Shown in pieces: positions 1 through 12,100 of a stretch of 64,000 bases of DNA; the stretch's first letter is position 1; each line of letters begins with the position of its first letter. Origin of the DNA: Taenia hydatigena. Its lineage: Eukaryota > Platyhelminthes > Cestoda > Cyclophyllidea > Taeniidae. The position numbers and the translations under genes were made by a program. The notes under the pieces were generated by a model. It did no database searches and was not told where the DNA came from. It was given only the letters and a program-made list of their open reading frames with translations. The stretch lies in assembly GCA_036345935.2 (NCBI GenBank), contig JADWOT020000005.1, forward strand, positions 6,319,960 through 6,383,959, given 5' to 3'.

Positions 1-335
1 AAAGTGGTTCTCCATAGTCGGAATACAAGCAAGTGGAATTGGTAGAAACAGGCAAGGAGAAGAGAGGTTTCACATTGCTATACGGGCTTTATGGATGGCA
101 CACAAGGCTTTCCAGACTCTGTAATGCAGCTGTTACTTTCTAACAACTTATGCAAAGCCTACTGATTGAATTTATTCCCGAAATATTGCATACTATACCC
201 AGATGACAGTCTTTTCGTCAAAGGAGATATTTGTAGGGAAACCCTAGTCCATGATTAGTGTTGTACCGCTTGCGAGAGCGGGTTTCTACAATGCTCGGTC
301 ACCTGCTTGAGACACTGTCTAGTTAGAAGGGATGG
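1..335 (+). pseudogene. Ty3/gypsy reverse-transcriptase remnant
   Basis: A broken frame from about position 35 reads like the central palm of a gypsy-type reverse transcriptase. A VETGKEKRGFTLLYGLYG-like stretch is followed by a short LCNAAVTF block, then a shifted frame around the expected active-site region at about 190-215, where a YPDD-like remnant is visible. A weaker match to the segment after the catalytic motif follows to about 335. Stops and frame changes interrupt it several times, so it cannot encode an enzyme. The left end lies outside the window. The family assignment comes from the order and spacing of these remnants, not from a search. No LTR belonging to this element was recognised. 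Confidence 0.55.
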
Positions 336-615
336 CAATTGAAGACTGGGCTAGCGGGAAACAATCAGATTGATCTCCGTGATTACCTAAGCATTTTGCC
401 TGTGGTTTTACTAAAATGGTAAGCCAGCTGCGTAAAATGGCGCATAAGGAGGCGGAAATAATTGCAAACGGGAGGATAAGGGCTAATGAAACGTTCTAGG
501 ATTATATGAGACTGCTCTGCTGCGCGCCCAAGTTTCGAATAAAACACCTCACCATTTGTATTCAGTACCAATGGCAGCGATGCAGAAGTGGGCAATATAT
601 TCTCACAAACGAATG
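336..615. other. Intergenic, nothing recognised
   Basis: Short open frames occur here but none shows domain residues, splice-site support or coding-like composition. It separates the RT remnant from the solo LTR that begins at 616. Confidence 0.5.
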
Positions 616-791
616 TGTAGCGTCCCGAGGCTCCCTCGAAGGCAAAATGCTAGGGTAGAATATATATATTCACCGGACAGAGGGAAATAGGCTGCTGGCA
701 CGGCCCGGAGGCCAGCCCACGCAACTAGGGCAATACGACCACCCCTGTGACCTTGACCGAAACCGGTAGTTCCAACAAACAAAGTACTACA
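616..791 (-). mobile_element. Solo LTR of TRIM-like element
   Basis: This is an intact copy of the repeat shared across the window. As printed it starts TGTAGCGTCCCGAGG and ends AAAGTACTACA, so it has TG...CA termini. It is 176 bp, close to the 183-188 bp of other copies. The bases aatg at 612-615 recur at 792-795, consistent with a target-site duplication. No internal region lies on either side, so it is a solo LTR left by recombination. Orientation is given relative to the complete copy at 39147-40030. Confidence 0.85.
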
Positions 792-1449
792 AATGAAGAA
801 GGAAGGATACTTATTGTGGCTAATGCCATCAGCAATCCAAACAAACAAACAAAAGAGTAAAATGCAACAGAATGTGAACTTTTCACTGCACAATGGCTAG
901 ACACTTCAGATGCCACTTAATAGCGAAGAGGTCCATGGTGGAAAAGGATCATCAAATGCTGATCAGGCTGAAAACAATAAAGTAAGCGAACCGTTGGGCA
1001 GTACAGGAAGGCGAATGCACATGGTGTAATGTGAATGCCCTGCCTCTTAGACCAATCCCAGTTGAAAGGTGTTGTGGAGAGCACCATATTTTTAAGCCAG
1101 CTCACTTAACACCTTGGAGGATTATGCAGAATACCGATTTCAACACGGCACTAGAATGCAAGGAGCTGCACAGCAAAGGAAATTGTCGTATGGAGCAAGG
1201 AGATGGGATTGTAGTGGTATAAACGGTTTTTCAAAAGTTACACGACAAATCGAGTAAAAGAGACTAATGGCCTACGATCACCTCAAACATGCTTGATTTT
1301 CCCAAGTCTTCTTTCCTTCTAACGGCTTCAAAAGCCCTCACCTCGGGGCAATGGGACCAATCCGGCTTACTTCTACAGGGTTACCAGGGGAAAGGATAGA
1401 AAATTGACACCCTAGCTCCTCTATCACTCACTACGGGGGGTAACCAATG
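792..1449. other. Intergenic, nothing recognised
   Basis: No conserved domain, RNA gene or clear repeat boundary is visible. It may include a diverged 5' part of the TRIM copy whose internal region becomes recognisable from about 1450-1550. Confidence 0.45.
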
Positions 1450-2128
1450 TATTCTCGAAAGTAACTAAAGCAGAACCCATTAAAACACGCGGCGATGAAA
1501 TTGTTGTACTACGGATGGGAGAATCTCTGACATCTCATAACGGAAGGACTGACAATAACATCCACCATCGGCATCTATCTCATCCCCGTGTTCTACAGGT
1601 AAGCTATCAACAACTGAAACGACATAAGCCGTGGACCACCTAGAATGATTTCGTTGAGGACATTTTCCTAATATACCTGCTTAAGGAGACCGGTGTGCTA
1701 ACGACTCCCTATGGCAAAAACTGTTGCTCCGAATTTATTTCACCAAACGAGACGAAACTCCAAATCCAGCCGAAGTGTCAAGAGGGATCACAGACATTAA
1801 TAGCAAGCATCGCCTAAGTTGCATCGAATGTGGGCGACTGACACGGTTAGCTCGTAAGTGCTTGTTGCAGCACTAATGACGTTGTGATAACTGAGGCAGG
1901 AGGTTTACTGAGGGGATCGTCGGGGACGACAATCTAAAAAAGAGAGGGCCTATCTACTGCTTTATTTGTTGTGTCTGCCGGTTTCGGTTTTGGTCAAAGA
2001 AGTGTCCATAGTGCGCAAGCCACGTAGGCTGGACTTTGGACTATGTCAGCAGCCACGATCCCTCCGTTTATTGAATATATATATTCTACCCTAGTATCAT
2101 GCCTTCAAGGAAGTCTCGAGACGCTACA
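1450..2128 (+). mobile_element. Degenerate TRIM copy, internal region plus 3' LTR
   Basis: From about 1550 the sequence follows, in order, the internal region of the complete TRIM at 39331-39842. It includes the segment near TGCTTAAGGAGA and the purine tract before the 3' LTR. A 3' LTR follows at about 1952-2128 and ends in ACGCTACA. The 5' LTR is not recognisable. No protein-coding capacity is visible. The left boundary is approximate. Confidence 0.7.
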
Positions 2129-2790
2129 GTATGCTCAATAAATAGAGGGCACGGGGCTGCTGGCATGGCTCAGAGGCCAGACCACGAGGCTAGGGTAATA
2201 TGGACACCTAAGTGACCGAAACCGACTGTCATAACAAAAAAAGCATTGCAAAGCCCCTCTCTTCCTTCGAGCGCTTTCCCCAACGCTCTCCTTGATAGGT
2301 CCTTCGCGTCAGCTATCACAACGTAATCAGCGCTAAGAAGAATCATCCACTAGCCAATCGTGCCGGTCATCATAATTCGACGCAAAAGAGGCGATGCTTG
2401 ACCACAACGTCAGTGATCTCTCTTGGCGTTTTGACTGGATCTGGAGTTTCGTCCGGTTTGGGAATTGAATTCAGAGTGAGAGGTTCTGCAGATCATCAGC
2501 GTGTCTACAAGTAAACGTTGGAACATCGGTCTCCTAATGCACATATGGTAGGGAAATCTTCGAAACAAAACTTTTCTGGGTGGTTTACGGCTGGTGTCGC
2601 TTCTATTGTTGATACCTTACTGACAGAACAGGAAGCGAGGTAGATGCGAAGGGCGGACGTCGTTGTCAGTTCTTCTGTTTTTGGATATTTGAGATCCTCT
2701 CGTTCGTATAAATCAGGGTAGAAAGCCACCAATGTAGCGTTCCTAGACTTTGTTGGAGACAAAAGAAGGCATAACATTAGGGCAGAAGTA
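2129..2790 (-). mobile_element. Degenerate TRIM copy in opposite orientation
   Basis: A partial LTR (about 2141-2246, with a GCTGCTGGCATGGC block) is followed by the complement of the polypurine tract and then by the reversed TRIM internal region, recognisable to about 2780. It abuts the forward copy ending at 2128, so the two copies lie tail to tail with their 3' ends adjacent. The minus-strand open frame at 2505-2834 falls inside this element and is not considered a gene. Confidence 0.65.
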
Positions 2791-3123
2791 AATATCCTCC
2801 TGCGTTCGCTCACTCTTTTTACCAAAACTATCACAAGATTCTCAATAAAAACGTCGAAACAGGGTCACGAATTTTATTTGATTAATAAATTAATGAACTT
2901 AAATGGTAGCTGAATGCTCAAAAAGCGCTTTCCACTAGTTCATTTAATGGAGGATGTAACAATCATACAAATATCAGCTGCTCTTTTTTTCGTATTTAAA
3001 ATTGTGGCTTGGCTAAAAATGTTTTAAAATCATTATCAGTTTTGTTTTACGATATAAAAACTGCTCGATTCATTTAAACGTCCTTGCTATTTACACACGC
3101 GATATCGCATTGTAAATTAAAAT
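2791..3123 (+). promoter_or_regulatory. AT-rich upstream region of MEIOB
   Basis: About 330 bp of AT-rich sequence lies between the TRIM pair and the MEIOB start codon. It is the expected place for promoter and 5' UTR, but no specific element can be assigned by eye. Confidence 0.35.
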
Positions 3124-6100
3124 ATGAGTAATGGCTATGGTTGCCAACCTTCAATAAACGAAAAAATACTTACCATAGCTAGCATTAATCGAGATGGCCA
3201 AAAAGTAAACCTTCTTGGGATTGTGCTTCATAAGTCCAGTGTAAGACGTTTTGAAAGCAAGGATGGTCAGCAGCCCTCTCGAGGAGTGTTTTCATTCGTT
3301 TTACGGGACAATGTATCATCATGGATTAACATAAACTACTGGGGCTCATTTAAATCTTCAGGAGAGCTGTCAGCTAGTTTTTCAATTGGTAAATTATGCA
3401 TTACGGAAAATGCATTTCATTAGGCGATGTGGTCCTAGTGCTGCAAGGACAAGCAAAAATTATAAATGAAGGATCATACGAGGATGTTTGTATAATTCGA
3501 ACACCATCAAAGTTCTCGATTTTACTTAATGAAGGCCGTTCGCGAGTATTGCCTTACAGTTGCAATAATAAAGTACAAATTAACAAACTTCGGGTAAGCA
3601 ACTTGATCGTGTCTATTTCGAAACCCGCATTTATGCCATTTATGCACCTAAAAATTACAGGCATTATGTAAAAATGAACTGTACTTGCTAGTTTACTTTA
3701 GTAATTGCGCAGAATAAATGGGACTTAGGGCTACTATTTAAAGAGTTTCTTTGGTTAATTGGGATTTGCGTTTGGACATCAACATAAAGTGTTCGAAGCT
3801 GGGACTACAGACGCATTTGTGTCTTATCCTATTAATGTTGCTATGAAAATGACCTAAATGGTTCCATAATTTAGATTTAAATCTCTGTCTGAAGTGTTTC
3901 CTCTCTTGTGTTAAGTTGAACAAAACTTTTACATGCGAAAGAGTACATAACCCAAGAAATCAGTGATATTGTTCTGATCCTTCAGTCAATTATCTTCCAG
4001 GATATGTTTTCTTAACAGTTTGCTAGTTATTTTAAAAACGATCACTCGAGAACCGAGTAAAAACTCGCCTAAAATCAGGTTGCTTCTATAATAGATTAAG
4101 TAGAGAGTATTTAATCACGTTTCAGACTGAACTACTCTGTCCTGCGGAGTATCATCTGACCTTAAAACAAGTAATCCAGTACACCTTTGCGGATAACGCT
4201 CCGGTTGGAAATACACAATCACAACAATTGAATAGTTTCATTGCCCCCAGTAAACCGGCTAAGCAATCCGTACATCTATTTACTTTTTTCGCGGCAGTCA
4301 TGGATGTGGGCGAAATAAAGTCGGTGGTGTTAAACAGACCGCCTCAAAAGTTTGTATCTTCCGAACCCACAAACACATCCCAGACTGTCACCACTGACGA
4401 GCGAAAGAGCTATCAGCGGGTGCTGCGCAAATGCGAAGTCACACTTATTGATGAATCCTGTGGGCACTTTCCCATGATTTTATGGAACGAAGATCTTATA
4501 ATGTTTGCTTTAAGGTTCTGGAAGCCAAAAGTAAGTAATAGATTACTTATTTAAAACGGATTTTATCTTCTCTTGTGTCGTAGGGAAGCAAAGCACCAAA
4601 ATAGGAATGCTTCTGCAGATTTTTTTAGAACCTGACACCATAGAAGAAGTATGTCTCTATCTTATTGAATCTTCCAGTCGGAAAATTATCCTTTGCTCTT
4701 TTAGGTTTATTTGGACCCTTAGAATAAGAGCAAGATGGAATTATGTAAATATTGGAAGTAGGGGGCATTTAAGTGCACTTCCATTGGCCAATCAAAGACA
4801 TCACACATCGTGCTTTACTCACAATCATTTTTCAATTTTAAAATACGTGTGGCCAAGGCTGGAAATGAACCTGTGAGGTTAAGCAACAAGTGGTGCATGA
4901 ACTATCCAACCGAATGGATCTTATGATCCATCCATGGCATTCATTTTAATGGAATACATTCATTGAGATAAACTATGATTTTGCGTGATTTCAATATAAC
5001 CACAGTCAATTTGTGAGAGATTTGTCAAGGTTAACAATATTTCTCTCGTAAAGTGAGAACAAATGTGCTGAAATCTTGGCACTTTGGTAGAAGAGCCAAT
5101 GTTATGAGCATGACTTTACTTAAGGCACACTTAAAGAGGTCCTCTTTCGTTAAGTAATACTATTCATGCGACGCGGATTGCTTAAGGCAGATAAATGAAT
5201 TTAGAAGGATGAAAACGCTTAATTCTTTTGGCAAAATTTTATGCGGTGATGACTCTCCAGCATGCTATTTTAGCATAAATTCTGAATCTGGCACTTGCGT
5301 CCGTATGCCATATCCTTTCTGCATACGAACTTTTATATCCTAGAAAGTGTCCAATGGGAGCCGGACCTGTACACGGAAAACTACCAGTAGCTTCCAAACC
5401 AAAGAAATGATAGTATAGAAAGAAGTAGGCTATTTGAAGTGCCGTGTCTGCGCATCTTCCTTACAATCTTCCCATAATATTCTCATTGATTAAGGCCGTT
5501 AATTTTAACAATAATTTGGAATACTGACCACATATCCTAATTTTTTGCTTAGACAATAGAACCAAAATGACTTTTGTGTTGAGGTTAAGATACTGCAGTA
5601 AATTTGTACATTTTGGAAATGATCATGGGAAGATAGGCTTACTCAAGGGAAAGAAAAACTTGTAATAGCGCATTTTGGGTCATTTTTATCTCAACGACTC
5701 GCTAAAATGCCGTCTACAAAGAATAAGTTTTCCAGCTACTTTCTTCACAAAACATATTTAATTCACTCGCAAGTCAGGAGACTCTCTTTGATGTGTTCAA
5801 TGTCGTAGTAAAAATACTACAGGTATTTGTTACTAAGTTTGATTTTTTCCTTTGGATTTTGGACAGCATTCCAAAATTACGGAGGACTTAATCAAGTAAA
5901 TTTACTGCATTGGAGGGATAAGCTGGCCTTTTGAATACGCATGCACACCACATATATTTTATTTCACCACATTAAGGCCATCATACTATCCAGTATTTAG
6001 CCTTTTCAGAGTTTTTGAGATACAGTAAGTGGGGATTTGATCCACACAAGCAATGCAAACCATGCAGACGTTTAAAAAACAATGCCTTCCAATAACTACG

Positions 6101-9100
6101 TCAATGACCTCGACTAATTTTTTTTCCTGAAAATGATTCCAGCCGCAGTTGCATGCGGTCGTGCTAGTGGGTATGACAAGTTATGGGAATCATTGGTTTG
6201 TGCCTATGTAGTTGCCCCACTTTCGACTTAACTTCTAGAAAAAATGCTCATTGCAGGTGGTAAGAACTGCTAACTTTTGAAATTTTCGCTTGTCACTCTG
6301 AGTGTTAACCACAAAAAATGCTTTAACGCTAACCATCCTGTCGTTATACATGTGTTTGCTGCCAGCTCTTATCTGTCCACTGAAAAATGATCAGGCAATT
6401 AATCCACTTATAAAAGGAAAAATTTATATGCTAGCTCCTTTGTTCCTCTCTTTTTTACCTCTAACAAAGAAGTCAACAAATGAAGTACGGGTAAGGACAC
6501 CAGATTTTTTATCAGGAGGACGATTGACCATCCCAATTCAGAAGGCTGGAAAAAGTAACTTCATGAAAATTTCAATTGAAAGCGCTGGAAATCCACAAAT
6601 TTTTTACTCCACCATCATTGTCGTTTTGGCAGATTGTAGTATCCAAGTGGTAGCTGCCTTAGCTCAAAACATGCTCGGCTTAAACTGCTATCAATAGTGG
6701 CTGTTTATTTTTATGAAGTCATTCAGCAGATTTTTTAAGCCAAAGAAGCGGATTGTTGCAATTTTCGTAACATCCGTTGAACAATAGGTTTGCAAATAGA
6801 CATGCTACTCTTGCAGGATCTACCCAAATTTAGTAATTTTATTTACATTTTTAGAGCGTTCACATGTATATTTTTTGTTCTTACTGTCTAGCTAAAATAA
6901 TGTTGTAGCAATTCATAATCTTATCTTTATTTACTATGTTACCTTCATATTACCTGCGATGTTATGGGGTAAACAAGTCCAAACGAAGCTATAATCATGT
7001 TTATGGGGAAGTAGCATTGGTGGGGACCGAATTTTAGGAAAACCAACAAGTTCGTTTAACTGTGCACACAATTGTGTTAAACATGCTAAACATCGTTCTG
7101 CTTTTTGACTGCTTTACTATTTTTTCTGTGCTAATGGAATCGCAGCAATCTGAAACCAACTAGCAGGCAGAAACGAGTGATTATATCACTGTCTCCCTAA
7201 TCCATCCAGGTTGGGCTCGCCTTTATCGCTTCTGCTTCCCATAATCGAAATGATTTGAAAGGATTTATCTGGGAAATGTTTGAGGATAGACGAAATTTGA
7301 CAGTGATTGCATTATTTACTCCGATCCGCTGTCATAGAAACGTTTACTTAAAGGCAGAATTCTTAAATGAGAAGGTAAAGACCAAGAAGGTCCCTGACAG
7401 TGCGTCCTATTTTAGTCTGATCAGATTCATACCTTTCAAATGCCACTTAGCTGCTTGTCCAGGTTATTGCATCTTGAGGCATGAGAGGACATCAGATCTT
7501 CAGATTTTGGTCATATCTCACAGACTTATAGTAATAGCACAGCAAGTTCGTTGGTAGACATCTTCACCTGTCTAGTTTCGTCCTACTTTATTGTCGGCTA
7601 TGATGCAGAATCTGTAGTAATAACATCCACCAAAAATGACGTGTTTCTAAAACTTATGTGTTAGATCATTGGCAGGTTTAGTCATTCACAGCGGACATCC
7701 TCCCATGTAGCCCTTTTCTCAAAGCACACTGGAAAGGGTTAAATATGTCGTGCACATTTCATAATGACGTCGGCACTAAAATTCCCCGGTTATTTTTGAA
7801 GAGGTTTTGAGGCACAAGGGTTTGGAAATAACATTATTGTGAATAAACGAAAGTAACAGAAGAAAATTACCATAGATGACGTTAGTAGGTCTCCTGGTCA
7901 ACGATGTCAAGGCCGAATCATAAAGGCCTTAAAAGACCTCTGTAACAGTATCGTCAGTATGGTATGTGATGACCTGAAAATTTAGATTGAAGCGAAAAAA
8001 TCAAGGGGCTAAAAAGAACTTCCTTAATTGTGCATACACACCTCTTTGGGATTGTAGGTGACGGTGCTCTCTATAGTCGACTGTCCGGTACGATATGACG
8101 CCTTTCGCCGTGGAGTGGTGGCGGTACCCAACGACCGGACGGGCATCATCACGATGCCCTCGTGCGAGGAAGCTACCCGACTGTCGCAGTACGCCAAGTA
8201 CTCCGGCTGGTCTCCCATCACTGGCGCTTCCTTCACTGACGCTCTCGGCCAGCAATTCGCCCAGCCTCTGCCTCTTACTTTCAGTCGCGTTCCTCCTGAG
8301 GTGTCTATTACTAAGAGTATCAATTTTCGGATTCAGCAACTTGGACTATCACGAATTTTTCTCCCGAATTGTCCCCATAGCTAGCTAGTTGAAGGGGTGG
8401 CTGATATAGTACCCAAACTTCCGGTTGAATAATAGGCAAATTTATCGTTTACCAGGCAAGATGAAATACCATTTATCTCTTTCTGTACACTGAAGTTAAT
8501 AATTTTAAATGAACGGGTATCTAAAAACCAGTATGCCTCTATTAAAACGTATCACTGAGGTGATTTACTTCATACATTTCTGGAAGACGGCAGATATTTA
8601 GAGATGATGAAGGGACGTATCAACACGAGAAAAATCGGCCTTAAAACAGATAATCAGTATCGATATCAACTAACTAATTTTAGCTTCAACAAAATGCATT
8701 TCTTTTTCAAACTTATGATGAGAGCTTTTTCTGTCCGAAGGGCTATAAGTGAGCTGAATCTGCTCTGGGCACTTTCAACTGCATTTTAGCATCTTGTTCA
8801 TGATTAATTAACCGCAAATGTTCAAAAGCAAATTACGATGAACTTGCGTATGCTCGGCTGAAGGAATCCTACTCAGTCGGAAATTGAATTTACTACCCTT
8901 GAATAGCTCAAGCTCGTTTACTTTACATCCTTATTCCCTGATAACTTTTTATGTCTTGTAATCCTTCCTCCACTTTTTATCTTTCACCGTGTGGCAGTCA
9001 GGCGGCACTTTCATTTTTGGCGGAGGGTAATGCACTGAGCCCTAATGTGTCTCCTTTTATGGTGGTGCTTAATAACTTAATAAGATCCTCTTCGCAGAAG

Positions 9101-12100
9101 ACATATGGGTTAAAGGACAGTCAGAATGCACATGAAAGGCGATTTCTGCCCTTTATGCAGGAAAACGGAGAGTTGCGCACCCAGATTGGCAGAGAAGTTC
9201 TTGTATACTTGCCCTGATTTTTACTCTTAATGAAAAGTTGTGAGAGCTCTTACAAAATAGCACAAAAAACAACCTACAAAAAATGTAGAAATGTATAGAG
9301 CCCGGAATCATTCAAATGGATAGAATAGTTGGTTTCAGCTTTTAAAGGCAATAAAACTGTACCCTTTATGGGAGTATGTATGCACACAATACTAGAGCTA
9401 AAATGCCGACAATCCCATGAAAATATGACTTAATTTTCCCAACTTTGAGTTAGCAGAATGATGCACAAATTGCTGAATGTATAATCACTGGGCAGCCGAT
9501 GAATTGCTTTTGCTGGAATGCATGTAGAACCGTTGGCGTATTACTCCCGATAAATGATGCGTATGCTTAATTTCTTCAAATTCTACCATAAAATTGGAGC
9601 CGGATTTTACTACGAAGGTTAACTGGGTAAAAGTGCCGTGAAAAAGTGACTTGGCTAAATAACGAATTTGCATTTTAGGTAGAACACGTTTCACTGACCG
9701 GAATACACACGGTTAGAACGGTTGAGGATATTACAAATGGCAGAAGTGCGTGAGAATTACTCCTAATTAGCTTAATTTACATCGTACACTTATACATTTG
9801 AGACAGGCGTCGTATATACGTATGATAATTACACATGTTCGATCCCTATCTAAATATTGCCATCTAACGTAATCCAGTAATTGCCGAACATCTCGTGACT
9901 CTCCACTTTAGTAGCTACTCCCGAATCGCCTGCAGTACACTCATTGACTAGATATTAAAGTGCAAGATAATAAACAATTGAGAAAACAATCACTTGAGGA
10001 GATGGTCTGTTATATGCCTAGCTTCATTTATTCTGTTCTAGTGTCTTTTATGGTTCGAGAGGTGCATAATTAGTGCCATATAATGTTCACTCATTCACAG
10101 CATTATTTTGTAATTGTGGCACAAGCTCCATTTGCATATCGATTCCACTTTTTATTGTTTGATGCATCTATCTTAGATTCCATTTATCCAAAAAAATAAA
10201 AGTGCACACCTTTTCGAAGGCAAGCGCATAACTACGCGCCGTTCCTTTGTAGTTAGACTTGATTTTTATGCCATTTAAATGGGTTAAAATAATACATGGG
10301 TGTCACCACGTGCCCATTCAGCTTGGTGCTCATTTTTTGTGTAAAGTGGCGTCTCATGGGAAGGGTTTGAGTTAAAAGATACCCCTTTAGAGCGCCAATC
10401 TAGGCGAAAGAAATTTTAACCTAATTCTGTAAGCGATGCGATTGTAGATAGGTGGGACAATAAACAATTTTCACGTACAGGTAAACTGGGACCATCATCT
10501 GCTGAACATGGGAAACTGATTTGTCGAATTCGTTTCTTTTTCGTGCCTGCCTACCTTACATGACCAACTCAACTGCGCAGAATATGTCTGTCCCTCTAGA
10601 TCATGACAAGATGCAAATTATCGGTGATTAATGTTTGTTTTTTTTTTGGGATTTTTAGCAGGACCTTTTGATTCACACGAACTTGGTGCATTGGGAAGCG
10701 AAAAACTTAAAAGCGCATACTCCTAGGCTGTGTCACAACGATCATCCTACAATGGACATACAAGTAGACGTTATTAGCAAATGAGTCTAATAGGACATGC
10801 AATAAGAATATGATAAACATCACGGAAATGTTGTTTGCGGCTTTCTTAGAGAAAAAATATTACTCTTCCTTTTTCCTCCATCTCACAGTAAGTTCCGGAT
10901 TTGGCATTGTTTTTGCCATGCTTACGAAGCTTTCACTGGACATCGATGACGTTATTCGTCTCGTTCGTCTCTGCTGCTCCAACTGCCAGCGTCGAATGCA
11001 GGCATGCAAGGGAGAGAATAGTGGTGGTGAGGCAGCATCTTACGTCTCCCCACCGTCCACTTTGTTCACCTGCCTCACGCTTGACTGTCCCCTCTCAGGC
11101 CAGCGATTCGACCCTTCAGACTCCAATCATGTTCTGGTGAGTTTAGTCTCTCCATCCCTGCCTCTTCCCGGCTCATACGAGATCGTGAATTTTTGGCTTA
11201 CATGTACATTTTGGGGGTTGGAAACTGGACTTATTCCTTATTCCTTGGGTTTAGAAAGGTGTGTCGACATCATGGGACACACTACCTGTCTTTGCACCCA
11301 ACAAGGCAATTTTTAATAACAAGTATTCGTGATAGATTGATTGCCATTCCCGTTTCAGCAAAAAGATCTACTACAATTTGAAGATAGGCATCAATCAGGC
11401 AAATGAGATCAGGCGTTCCAGGCATTGGCGAACTCACCTTAGCCGTGATTGCTGTAGTGGTGTCTGGAAAAGGAACCATTATAATTGAAGTTTTCGCTAG
11501 CAGAGATACTACTGTTCTTGAAGAGTTGACATCATTCAGTTTACTTGTTGCTAGCCCGTTCACTACGTTCGAGTTTCCCTGCACAAATAAATATTCGCAG
11601 ATTTTTCTCATTTACCACAACAATATTAATCACCAAACATAGTATGCAGCGAGTCACAACGTACTGTATTTCATGTTGCTAAAGTAGAACCTCTTTCATA
11701 TATACGAAGCACCAATTTTAGAAATTGAAAGCTAGCAAAATTAGACTTAATTTCCTCTTTTGAGTTCCCATAATTAAAGGCAGAGTAGGAGAGAGAAAAC
11801 TGACTGGGTGTTACCCATACCAATTTTAGCAAAACAAGGAATCCCCCTAAACTAGGTTTTTTTAAACCAGTTATATTCATGTCCGCGCAAACAGTCCAAA
11901 TTGTATGCTAGCTGATTTCACACAAGTGGGTTTGGTAATCCTCCGTAAACCAATGCAACCAATAAACTGAATCGTTAATATGATGGATATTCAGACGATC
12001 AAAGACACATCTATATTTTACACGTTCAAGTTCCGTGTTCGGCTACACACTCAATGGGGTAGAATTTCACTTTACGTGGGTAAAGTGCAGATAAGTGGCA

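Noticed and set aside
2505..2834. 109-codon minus-strand frame
   Set aside because: It falls in the reversed TRIM internal region and is not conserved in the other TRIM copies.
6302..6697. 131-codon frame inside MEIOB intron 3
   Set aside because: AT-rich and hydrophobic, without domain motifs or splice partners. It looks like chance.
7210..7374. Candidate MEIOB exon after a good acceptor, in the right phase
   Set aside because: The resemblance to the family is weak. The exon at 8058-8316 matches the same protein segment far better, including IITMPSCEEA, so both cannot be used.
8001..8388. Overlapping frames on both strands and a second plus frame
   Set aside because: They are shadows of MEIOB exon 4.
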